Of a DNA stretch of 64,000 nucleotides, positions 48,680 to 59,437 are shown in pieces. The DNA lies in assembly GCA_947184155.2 (NCBI GenBank), contig CAMXCT020006571.1, positions 319,501 to 383,500 on the forward strand. The letters are read 5' to 3'. Origin of the DNA: Cladocopium goreaui. Taxonomy: Eukaryota > Sar > Dinophyceae > Suessiales > Symbiodiniaceae. The translations under genes and the position numbers were made by a program. How positions within the stretch are numbered: position 1 is the stretch's first letter; each line of letters opens with the position of its first letter. The notes beneath the pieces were generated by a model. It was not told where the DNA came from. It saw only the letters and a program-made list of their open reading frames with translations, and searched no databases.

Positions 48680-49486
48680 ATCATAGATCTTATTTCGCTA
48701 GTCCGCAAAACCTCAAGCCACTTGGATTCTAGCCCGAGATTCTTGGGTGATCGACGTTGAGCTTGGGTGACCCTCATGTGTTGTTGAGATATGTTTGGTT
48801 TTAGATGTTTAGGCTTTGATTTGAGGCTTTGATTGCACCCACCAATTCTGAACATTCTGAACACTTGCCACAACAATAGATTTTTAGCGTGTAATTCATA
48901 TCTTTGGCCCGCTCCTACTGGCTAAGGCCATACCGGAGAATTTCAATATCATAGATCTTATTTCGCTAGTCCGCAAAACTTCAAGCCACTTGGATTCTAG
49001 CCCGAGATTCTTGGGTGATCGACGTTGAGCTTGGGTGACCCTCATGTGTTGTTGAGATATGTTTGGTTTTAGATGTTTAGGCTTTGGTTTGAGGCTTTGA
49101 TTTCACCCACCAATTCTGAACATTCTGAACACTTGCCACAACAATAGATTTTTAGCGTGTAATTCATATCTTTGGCCCGCTCCTACTGGCTAAGGCCATA
49201 CCGGAGAATTTCAATATCATAGATCTTATTTCGCTAGTCCCCAAAACCTCAAGCCACTTGGATTCTAGCCCGAGATTCTTGGGTGATCGACGTTGAGCTT
49301 GGGTGACCCTCATGCGTTGTTTAGATATGTTTGGTTTTAGATGTTTAGGCTTTTATTTGAGGCTTTGATTTCACCCACCAATTCTGAACATTCTGAACAC
49401 TTGCCACAACAATAGATTTTTTAGCGTGTAATTGATATCTTTGGCCCGCTCCTACTGGCTAAGGCCATAGCGGAGAATTTCAACAG
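48680..49486. repeat. Three tandem 268-bp near-identical units
   Basis: Units start at 48680, 48948 and 49216 (ATCATAGATCTTATTTCGCT). Each ends in GAGAATTTCAA. They differ by only a few bases, so the duplication is recent. The array ends exactly at a CAACAG|G acceptor for the next exon, so it lies within an apparent intron, or between two genes. Confidence 0.9.
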
Positions 49487-49844
49487 GTTCAAAAAAGGCG
49501 ATGCCTTGATCAGGCAAGAGCTCCAACGATTTGTGGAACGCGACGCTGCGCAGCACCCTGACCGGCCACTTCTTGATGAGAATGGCTATGTCCGACTGCC
49601 AGCCAGTGAGGGTGCCAACAAGCAGCAAGATCCGCAAGTTGGCCAGAAGTGGAGTGCCATTCTAGAGATGGCCCCGGGGTACTTTAGCAATTTGTTCTTG
49701 CAAATTCGAGGGAAGGACTATGGCAAGGCGGTTTACAATGTGTTTTCCCGGATTCAGAGGCAAATGTCTACGCCGCCTCACTCCAGGAAGGAAGCTCCAT
49801 TGCTCTTAGAATTTTGTTTTTCCCCAGATAGCTGGAAACTATAG
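49487..49844 (+). CDS. Exon of unknown protein
   Basis: After the CAACAG acceptor the plus strand reads FKKGDALIRQELQRFVERDA, then HPDRPLLDENGYVRLPASEG and KDYGKAVYNVFSRIQRQM, ending at TAG (119 residues visible). Its composition is typical of a soluble globular protein. No family recognised. It may be the 3' exon of the gene at 48055-48651, but the phases I tried do not join cleanly. Confidence 0.5.
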
Positions 49845-49849
49845 GGATT

Positions 49850-51240
49850 CTTACTTCTCAAAGGTCAGGTCTTCGGTGGCGAATTGTGGCGAAGTTTGGC
49901 AAGGGTGCTATGCAGGGTGCAGTGCAGCTCTCCAGACTGCGGTGGCGAGGTCTGGCAAAGGTGCTTTGCAGGGTGCTGTGCAGGGTCTGTGTAGGCTATT
50001 AGGCTGCTTGGGCGGCTGCTGTCCAAACCATTGCCGGAAATAAAATCCAAGGTTTGAGGTTTTGGAATTCCCAAGATCACCAAGATGAAATCCCATGAGC
50101 TGAGACTTGGCATTTTATCAACTAGGACAAGGATGCCAAAGATAAAACCCAAGGTCTGACAAACAAGCATAGATATGATATATCATAGAAATAAAATCCC
50201 TTGGTCTAGCATCCAACATCTTCTCATTGTTTGAAGCCGTGCTCTGGATAAAATCCATGGGTCAAACATCAAATTTTCCCTGGCTGAAATCCCTAAAAAG
50301 GTTTGAAGACTTTAACTCGAGGCTCCAGCCTAGGGATTTCAGCCAGGCATACCAGACGGCTATCACAAAATGCCGAGAAGGTTTTACGCGAGCCATGTGA
50401 CAATTCGCATCGCCAAGCAACGTCTGACATGCCCAAATTGCCGAGAGGATTGCGCGAGCCATGTACAAATTCGCACCACACCACCACGAGAGCAATCTGA
50501 CCCACATAAGGTGATGAGAGGTTGCGCGAGCCATATGAACATTCGCACCATGCCACAACGAGAGCGATCTGACACACACACACGCACAAAGTCACGAGAA
50601 GCTTGCACGAGCCATATCAAAATTCGCACTGTGCCACAACGAGAGCGATCTGACCCACACAAAGTGATGAGAGAGTTGAAGGGTTTCAGCCACTTTTGCG
50701 TCGAGGTCTACAAAGTACCGCGCCTGCTACAAAAAATGAGTCCGTGGCAAAGCCAGCCAAGCACTTTGTGCGAGCCTGCACAATCGAAATTCACATGGAC
50801 ATCTCACAAGGGAACTTTTGTGCGAGAATGTGCGAGAAATTACATTAAAATGGGTGGAGATCAGATGGCGCACCCTGATCTAACCCCAGCCTTTATTATG
50901 GCTCCTTATATACCGTCACCCCTCAGTGTGGACACATTGTTTAGGTATGTCTTGCGCTCATCCAATTCTAGGAAGCTAGTTTGATTTAGTTTGCATACGG
51001 AATCTGAACACATTTGTTATAGGTTAAAGATTGAAAAACTACCAGCCCAGCTTTGGATTACAAGCGAAAGTAGGATCATCCCCAACTTGATCTAGTGGCT
51101 CCCCAACGCCATGGATCAAACTCGCCCCAAGACTCGAAACTCTTGCGTCATTGACACTATTTGAGAGTAGGATTTTCCTGTTCATCTTTGCGGGGGGGTT
51201 GCCTTTCAACGTATCCAATCATTCCAATCACATCCAATCA
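49850..51240. other. Non-coding with a tandem array of about 66 bp
   Basis: At about 50380-50670 a unit built on GCGCGAGCCATGT, AATTCGCACC and ACGAGAGCGATCTGACCCAC repeats about five times with divergence. The open frames over it are repeat readings. No gene otherwise. Confidence 0.6.
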
Positions 51241-51242
51241 TC

Positions 51243-51300
51243 ATGTGCCTCTGGCTAAAGCACTGATTGCAGCGCTGCATGCCACAGTATTGTGCCTGAC
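51243..51300 (-). pseudogene. PPR motif remnant
   Basis: The minus strand reads RHNTVACSAAISALARGT followed by a stop, matching the first helix of a dinoflagellate PPR repeat (NTV.YSAAISA…G). Neither a second helix nor splice signals are visible. Confidence 0.4.
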
Positions 51301-52084
51301 ATGTTGAGTCTGTTTGAAACTGGTGGATACCCAAAATCGGAGATTTAAGTTGTGTTCAAACAAAAGGGGGAAAAGGATGCCAGGCCAAACACTATGGAAT
51401 CCGGGTGTGCCCCATGTTTGGACAAATCCCTTAGGCCCTAGACAATTCCTGCATCCATCCATCTTAAATTCTCCTGGGGGGGGCTTGCTTCCAATCTCTT
51501 TAGCACAGCTTCACATCCATTCAGGCGATTCAAGGGGGCCATAGAAGAGTGAAAACAAAATCGAATAATTATCCAATCTACGACGTTGAACCCCGAGTCA
51601 AACGAATGGGGCATAGCAATTGGCATAAGTAAGGCCAGTGCATGGGTTGTAGAACGAAATCAATTCGATACATCGGGAACTGCATGGAACAAAATCCAGC
51701 TAGTCATTTACTGGCAAAAAAGAGAATGCCAGTGTGGGTTCTGAGATGCTCTAGCTAGCAGAAACTCGTCCCAGGGAAATCAAGTTTGGAACCTAAATCA
51801 GTTGTTCCGAATTCGCTATCTCTTCCTCACTACAATCAATTCCATTGAATCTTGTGCCCCTAATACCCCCCAACAACTGGCCCATTTAATATCATATTGG
51901 CACCTGGATGTGCCTCCCAAGTACCAATTTCTCCTGCACTGGTTCATGTTGTATGTATGTAAGCCAATTCTATATTGGTAAGCATATACCGTTTATATAT
52001 TTAATAAATATATATATATACACACTACTTGCACTGTATGTATATTAATATATATACATGTGGTATAATGTATACGTACATGTT

Positions 52085-52270
52085 TGCAAACAGCTTGGTG
52101 ATTCAACCTTTTTCTACCACCTGGAACAAATATTATGAGGCAATTGGGATTACCCCAGAAAAAGCGGACACATCCCGCCTGTCTGCCATGCTTTTCCACA
52201 GGGCCAGGGCTGCCCTTGGCGGGAAACTTCTGGCAACAAAAATGGACTTGAAACAACACAAAGGGATGTA
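52085..52270 (+). CDS. Possible exon, unknown protein
   Basis: The plus strand reads SLVIQPFSTTWNKYYEAIGI, then TPEKADTSRLSAMLFHRARA and LGGKLLATKMDLKQHKGM before a stop. A TTTGCAAACAG acceptor lies just upstream. It is protein-like but unassigned. Confidence 0.35.
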
Positions 52271-52513
52271 AACAAAAAAACAAAAACAAGTGGGTTTACT
52301 CACATGGGGCTCCTGGCAATCCACCAAAATATAGGAATTCGGGAATTCGTGACCTCTTATCTCCTTTTGTACAAAAAAATGGACTTGCAAAACCACTTAG
52401 AGGCAGCTCATGGGATTTCATTGGCGATTCAGGTGGGTCTATGTTGTTCCCATCGCAGGTTAGATTTTCAGAGAGGGGACAAATTTTGAATTTGCCAAAA
52501 CTTCTGTAGATTG

Positions 52514-52639
52514 TAGGCGCCGTGGTCCTGCAAAACCCTATGGTCACGAAACTGCGCGCACCTTTTGACGCCCTGCCGGATCTGGTCTTCGCCGGCCGTT
52601 TCAGTGGCAATGGTCCGGCGGAAAGTCGCCAAGCATGAA
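52514..52639 (+). CDS. Possible terminal exon, unknown protein
   Basis: After TTGTAG the plus strand encodes VVLQNPMVTKLRAPFDALPD and LVFAGRFSGNGPAESRQA, then TGA. Third positions are strongly GC, as in coding exons of this genome. May belong with 52085-52270. Confidence 0.4.
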
Positions 52640-52749
52640 TGATCGGAAAATACCTTGGGAAAATGACTTGGGTCAACTGAAGACACTGAAGGGTGTTCAA
52701 ACACCCGCTATGGCTGGATAGGCATGGATAGGCACATCGCAAAAATATG

Positions 52750-53493
52750 CTAAAGTGTTCACCATGGAAACTAGCCAGCTATAAATATATGAACCTGCTG
52801 CATAATCTAGCACGTTGCTACTGATGGAAATGTTTTGATCTCGTTCTAGTAGGGTTACTGTACTCTACTGATTATAGTAAGATTACCCGGCAAATGATAG
52901 TTTAGTACCATGCAGTGTCCAGCACCCCAAAAAGAACAAGAATCCTGCTCGCAAATAATTTGGGGGCATCGTAACGTAACGTTACAAGTCACTTAAACCT
53001 GAGCAAATGGCACCCCTCTCACATGAACTGATTGCTTCAAGACCGCAACAGGTGTTGAGGGCTCAGGGTGGGGGCAAATCTGAAGTGGTCAAGGTTTCTT
53101 TCTTGGAAAACAACACCGGAGATTTGCGATCATATGGCAAATGCAACGCAATACGAATCAAACCATCAGGTTTAAACTGGTTGAATAAGATAACATGACT
53201 AACATATGGTATTGTTTCATGAACGGGATTCTTGGATTCAAACCACATTGACAAGAAAAACTCTTTAATTTGTTTGAGGTGTCAACAATGATGAAAAGCA
53301 GGCGCCCACGTATGCATGTATACTGGATGTATAGGAAACTTTCCTATCCCAAGTTCACAAGACACATTTGTTATCGAAAGTTCTGGCAAGTCAATGTAAA
53401 ATGTAGTTATATATGCAAATATACCGAACCCCCAAAAAAGATCAAAACATGTATGTATATATATATATATATGCGTCCATGTCTATGTACGTG

Positions 53494-53525
<32 letters not shown>

Positions 53526-54300
53526 ACTAAGCACATTCATGTGCATACTGTAAATTTAAAAAATGTATATGTGAATATTGAATAAATTATACGTGAAATA
53601 ACGGGTATATGACAATATTTTTATGAACGCATCTCGCAACCAAAAATGATTCAAAACATGGGAAAGTCAAATCCTACGATTTGACTTTAAACAGTACTAA
53701 CAAAAACACAAAACATATTGAGAATATATACTACGTTGCTACAGCTTGTATATATATATATATAATAGTTTTCTTCAAAGAGATGCAGTACAAATCCCAT
53801 GCAAATTACGAACAGGATTGCGTTCCTTGTTTTGCAGTACTATGTGTATATATATATATATTATATTATGTTATATACATGTGGTACTTTGCTATTACCA
53901 TTTGTCGGGGTAATTTTCTATTATCGATACAATAATCCTACTACAGAAAATAAAATCGAATTCCATAGTTTGTAAGTGACTAAATAATACAATTACTACA
54001 ACCTTGGTCAAAAATTATCATAAGCCATCCAGAAATAGATGGTATTTGTTCCATTTCCAAATGGGTGGTTTATGACATTGTTTTCCCGCATTCACATAAT
54101 TTCATGTAATATCTACGACTAGCAATGTATAGTCAGCAATGTAGGTAACGATTAGTAACCACTATTAACTACCCATGATTACTAACTATTAACCACCCAT
54201 TATTAGGAAACACTATTAACCAGTAATTAATAGTGGTAACCATGATCACTAACTATTAACCACTAGGTTAACTAATTCCTACCCATTATTAACCATTAGT
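52750..54300. other. Non-coding, no gene seen
   Basis: TA microsatellites occur at 53455-53472, 53500-53524, 53748-53764 and 53847-53862. A loosely repeated TAACCA(C)TATTA segment lies at 54135-54305. Confidence 0.6.
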
Positions 54301-54314
54301 AACCACCCATGTCA

Positions 54315-54393
54315 TGATTCGAGCTGCACTCCGCCACTTCGAAGGCATCAATGATGCGCCTGCGGTCCGGCGCCGGGACCTGCAAGACGGTGG
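54315..54393 (-). CDS. Possible short exon
   Basis: After CTTGCAG the minus strand reads VPAPDRRRIIDAFEVAECSS with GC-rich third positions. No family recognised. Confidence 0.3.
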
Positions 54394-54624
54394 GCGAAGG
54401 ACGACGGTAGTAGTTATGTGGCATATATATATATAAATTACCAGATTAGTTGTGAGATCATATATATATATATATGTTAGCTATCCAAACAAAACAAAAT
54501 ATATTGCATTTCCTTAATTAACTAAGGAACATGTATTCAAATTTAGTAAAATATATAAATGTTACTTATGGAGATAATCAAAGGAAGTTTAGTGGGAGAA
54601 ACTTCCGTGTTACGGACTTTTAGA

Positions 54625-55370
54625 ATGTCAGGGAAAGAGTTAGTCAAAGAAAGAGTTAGTCAAAGAAAGAGTTAGTCAAAGAAACAGTTAGTCAAAGAAA
54701 GAGTTAGTCAAAGAAAGAGTTAGTCAAAGAAAGCGTTAGTCAAACGAAACAGTAGTCAAAGAAAGGGTTAGTCAAAGAACGAGTTAGTCAAAGAACAGTT
54801 AGTCAAAGAAAAGAGTGCGTCAAAGAAAGAGTTCGTAAAGAAACAGTTAGTCAAGAACAGTTAGTCAAAGAAACGTTAGTCACAAGAAAAGAGTTCGTAA
54901 CGAAAGAGTTAGTCCAAGGAAAGAGTTAGTCAAAAGAAGAGTTAGTCAAAGAAAACAGTTAGTCAAAGAAAGAGTTAGTCAAAGAAAGAGTTAGTCAAAG
55001 AACAGAGTTAGAAAGAAAGAGTTAGTTCAGGGAAAAGAGTTAGTCAAAGAAAGAGTAGTCAAAGAAACAGTAGTCAAAGAAAGAGTAGTCAAGAAAGAGT
55101 TAGGTCAGGAAGCGTTAGTCAAAAGAAAGAGTTAGTCAAAGAAACAGTTAGCAGAGAAAGAGTTAGTCAAAGAAAGAGTTAGTGAGGGAAAGAGTTAGTC
55201 AAAGAAAGAGTTAGTCAGGATATATGAGGTAGTCAAAGAAAGAGTTAGTCAGGATATATGAGGTAGTCAAAGAAAGAGTTAGTCAGGATATATGAGGTAG
55301 TCAAAGAAAGAGTTAGCAAAGAAAGCGTTCGTCAGGGAAAGGGTTAGTCACAGAAAGAGTTAGTTAGGGC
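54625..55370 (+). repeat. 16-bp minisatellite AAAGAGTTAGTCAAAG
   Basis: About 45 degenerate copies, many with single-base indels. A higher-order unit (GTCAGGATATATGAGGTA) appears three times near 55210-55300. Confidence 0.85.
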
Positions 55371-56730
55371 ATTGATTGTTCCCGCAATGCAAATGGGATT
55401 GCAAGTGGTGCTGGTGGATGAGTTGCCGATGGAGTTGTGAAGGAAGTCTCGCACGAAATGCGTTTTTGAGAGATAGCAGATGCACGAAACCCTATGTTTT
55501 TCCATACAATTGCCGTCTCCGAACCTCGATGACCTACCTCTGCGTTGCGACGGGTGCGAGACGGTCTGTGTGTGGTCGTCGGATCATGCTCGGATCATGG
55601 TCGATCGGTCGGATCGGTTCCGCATTGTAAATGGGGTTTCAACTGTTTTTCGTGCATGTGCGGTCGACAGAATTCCATTGTGATTTGCAACTGTAGGATC
55701 GTTCCCGCAATGTAAATGGGATTGCAAGTGGTGCTGGTGGATGAGTTGCCGATGGAATTCCATTGTGATTTGCAACTCTCGGATCGTTCCCTCACTGTAA
55801 ATGGGATTGCAAGTGGTGCTGGTGGAGGAGTTGCCGATGGAGTTTTGGAGGAAGTCTCGCACGAAATGCGTTTTTGAGAGATAGCAGATGCACGAAAGCC
55901 TATGTTTTTCCATACAAAGTGCGTCCCCGAACGTCGATGATCTACCTCTGCGGTGCGACGGGTGCGAGACGGTCTCGTGTGTGGTCGGATCATGCTCGGA
56001 TCATGCTCGGATCATTCTCGGATCGGTTCCGCATTGTAAATGGGGGTTCAACTGTTTTTCGTGCATGTGTGGTCGACAGAATTCCATTGTGATTTGCAAC
56101 TGTAGGATCGTTCCCGCAATGTAAATGGGGTTGCAAGTGGTGCTGGTGGATGAGTTGCCGATGGAATTCCATTGTGATTTGCAACTCTAGGATCGTTCCC
56201 TCACTGTAAATGGGATTGCAAGTGGTGCTGGTGGATGAGTTGCCGATGGAATTCCATTGTGCTTTGCAACTGTAGGATCGTTCCCGCAGTGTAAATGGCT
56301 GCGTCAAGGTTGCTTCGTGCTGTGGCTGCATTGGTAATACTATTGTCTTTTGCAGCTGGATCTCGTAAATCGTACTGGAGTGGCTGCATGAAGGCTGCCA
56401 CATGGATTTGTTAGCAGATTTTCTCCATTTTGGCGCTAGTGATTTTCCTTCTAAAAATCCTTTTAAAAAGTGCTTCAAAATCGTCTTTTTTTCGCTCTGG
56501 CGTCGAGATCCGGTTTTGGAGCTACAATTTCCGACGCCATTGCGCGTAGTTCTATTGTGTTTTGCAACTCAGTCTCCGCAGATCGCATTGGAATGGCTGC
56601 GTCAAGGTTGCTTCTTGCTTTGGCTGCATGCGTAATGTCTCTTGCAGCTGGATCTCGTAAATCCTATTGGAGTGGCTGCATGAAGGCTGCGACAGTGATT
56701 TGTTAGCAGATTTTCTCCATTTTGGCGCCC
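55371..56730. repeat. Compound tandem repeat field
   Basis: A unit of about 85 bp (GGATCGTTCCCGCAATGTAA … GGTGCTGGTGGATGAGTTGC … TTGTGATTTGCAACT) recurs about six times. A larger segment of about 200 bp (GAAGTCTCGCACGAAATGCG … GACGGTCT) occurs at about 55441 and 55850. A segment of about 110 bp (GGCTGCGTCAAGGTTGCTTC … CATGAAGGCTGC) occurs at about 56287 and 56597. Open frames here are repeat-derived. Confidence 0.75.
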
Positions 56731-57640
56731 GTGATTTTCTTCTAAAAATCCTTTTTGGCGCCAGTGATTTTCCATTCGTTCCTTCTAAAAATCACTGTCA
56801 TTTGACCTTGCGAACCGCAGAATGCCTCTGTCACTTGGTTTTGGTTTCTGTGTGCGTTGTTACGAACCGCACAAAAAACCATGATCGTATTGCATAATTA
56901 CATGTGAAACAAACATGCTGTCGTGGGAGCGGGTAAATGCAAGGTCTCACTAAGATCCTCTCAATGCTTTGTGCAGCATGGGTTGGATTTCTGTAGTTTG
57001 TTGAAAGTATGATTTTCTGGACCATTTCCTTTTTCAGACATCAGACCTCAAGCTGGGTGAGATGGTATGTTTCGTGTTTATTTGACCTCTGTTGAATGAG
57101 ATGGTTGGTTGGGGATCTACAATTTGGATGAGGAAGTGCGTTTCGTATTTCTTGGACCCTCGTTGGTACGTGTAATTGTTTCTTTACTTCGACTATGGTG
57201 AATTTCGATCTGTTATATTAACCTTATGATGTTGTCTGGTAGTGGTTGTGTTGTTTCAGCTCTGCAACGTTACCGCTGCCGTTTGTGTATGTGATCAAAT
57301 CTATCGGCAAGACCTAAATCATATTATGTCATGTTTTGAATCATCACATGTTTTTTTTAACGCATGCATCATGGAGTTTGCAAGGGACACCCGACGTGCG
57401 ACGTTACGGTCCGCGTTGGCTAACATATGTGTATAGCAGCATGTTGGATATAGGTAGAAAAATAATTTTCATAAGTATTGTTGATCGAGACCATTTCAAA
57501 TTTAATCACCTTTTTTTTAATTGTCTGTTGTAGTGGAGCGTGTGAATAAATCGATTCGGGGAGAACACGATCATATTATGTCATAGTTTTTTTTGTTGCA
57601 CGTAAGTTTAGAGCAGTTGGACGTGTGGGGCGTGAAGTGT
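56731..57640. other. Non-coding, no gene seen
   Basis: Nothing assignable. The duplicated TTTTGGCGCC…TTCTAAAAATC segment ends near 56795. Confidence 0.5.
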
Positions 57641-58312
57641 CGAGTGTGAAGTTTAAGTGTGGAGTGCGAAGAGCGCAGTGTGAAGTGTGAAGTGTGAGGT
57701 TTGGAGTGTGAAGGAAGCAGTGAGAAGTGTGAAGTGTGAAGTGTGAGTGAAGTGTGGAGTGAGAAGTGTGAAGTTTGGAGTGGGAAGGAAGCAGTGAGAA
57801 GTGAGAAGTGTGAAGTGTGGACTGTGAAGTGTGGAGTGTGAAGTGTGGAGTGTGAAGTGCGAAGTGAGAAGTGTGAAGTTAGGAGTGTGAAGGAAGCAGT
57901 GAGAAGTGAGAAGTGTGAAGTGCGAAGTGAGAAGTGTGAAGTGTGAATTTTGGAGTGTGAAGGAAGCAGTGAGAAGTGAGAAGTGTGAAATGTGGAGTGT
58001 GAAGTGTGAAATGCGAAGTGAGAAGTGTGGACTGTGAAGTGTGAAGTGTGGACTGTGAAGTACGAAGTGTGAAGTGTGGACTGTGAAGTGTGAAGTGTGA
58101 AGTGTGGACTGTGAAGTGTGAAGTGTGAAGTGTGGACTGTGAAGTGTGAAGTGTGCAGTGTGGAGTGTGAAGTGTGAAGTGTGAGGTTTGGAGTGTGAAG
58201 GAAGCAGTGAGAAGTGAGAAGTGTGGAGTGTGAAGTGTGGAGTGTGAAGTTTGAAGTTTGGAGTGCGAAGAGTGCAGTGTGCAGTGTGAGGTGTGGAGTG
58301 TCGAGGGAAGGA
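57640..58312 (+). repeat. GAAGTGTG satellite
   Basis: A 7-10-bp unit (GAAGTGTG / GGAGTGTG) runs for about 670 bp. A higher-order block (GTTTGGAGTGTGAAGGAAGC) occurs about five times. The reverse frame reads (SHFTLHT)n and is not a gene. Confidence 0.9.
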
Positions 58313-58499
58313 CACGGTCGGGACAGGGTGTCTTTGAACTATAGGTCATTTATGTTTGGGAAACTTCCGCCGCCGGCTTGCCCGGGTCTATGTTAACTCA
58401 CGCGCCCAAAACTAGAAATGTTAGTTTTTAAGAATTGATCGGGATTTCATGGACATCATGTCCCATTTTCTCTTTGTTGGGTCAAATTCCAACATATTT

Positions 58500-59281
58500 A
58501 AGAATTTAGATAGATAGATAGATAGGTAGATAGATAGATAGATAGACAGAGAGAGAGAGATAGATTAGATTAGATTAGATGAGATGAGATTAGATTAGAT
58601 TAATTAGATAGATAGATAGATAGATAGGTAGATAGATAGATAGGTAGAAAAATAAATTACTTTGCTTCGAGTGATCCCCACCATGACATTTCAAAACAGC
58701 TTGTTGACACCACTTTTGTCTGAAGCTTTTGTCACGGGACTTTTGCCCAACTAACTATCCCAATCATTTGTTTCACCTGGCAGGTCATTGTGCATGTCAG
58801 TCTGTCAAACAGGATATAAACACGTCAGTGGGCCATGTGAAGTAAACTCCAGAGCTCTCAACAGGTTTGCTTAAACATGACCAAACAGGCCAGTGGACCA
58901 CCTGAGCCAAACAAACAAACATGCCCAAACATGTCAGCACACCGCGTCTTCTGCACATTCTTTGTCCCATATCTTCCTACATGAGGTCCGGCAGGGAACA
59001 CTTGGCGTGGATACTCGCGGCTGAGGTCCGGCAGGGAACACTGGGCGTGGATGGTCGTGGTTGAGGTCCGGCAGGGAACACTGGGCGGGGATGGTCGTGG
59101 TTGAGGTCCGGCAGGGAACACTGGGCGTGGATGGTCGTGGTTGAGGTCCGACAGAGAACACTGTGCGTCGAGGGTCGCGGTTGAGCAGGAGGAGGAGGAG
59201 AGGAGAGGAGGAGAGGAGCAGGCAACTGACATAAAATCTAACAACCCTCACCTGGCAGGTGGGGAATAAAATAGATTAGAC

Positions 59282-59315
<34 letters not shown>

Positions 59316-59320
59316 GTACC
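58500..59320. repeat. Minisatellite element bracketed by GATA tracts
   Basis: A GATA tract (58507-58645) precedes the shared head CTTCGAGTGATCCCCACCAT (58664-58683). The GAGGTCCGGCAGGGAACACT array (58983-59165; unit about 60 bp) follows, then a GGAGGA run, the hairpin tail CACCTGGCAGGTG (59248-59260) and a second GATA tract (59276-59313). It shares head and tail with the 33364-34906 element. Confidence 0.7.
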
Positions 59321-59437
59321 TAGGAACCCAAATGAATGTTTTTTTTTGATCATACGGCCTCAACCATTTTTTTTGGTCATTACGGCTTACGGGTGTTTCC
59401 CAATTTGGGGGTTCAGCCATAATCACACACAATTGCT

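Noticed and set aside
57653-58349. Long minus-strand frames reading SHFTLHT repeats
   Set aside because: Direct translation of the GAAGTGTG satellite, with no unique sequence or start context.
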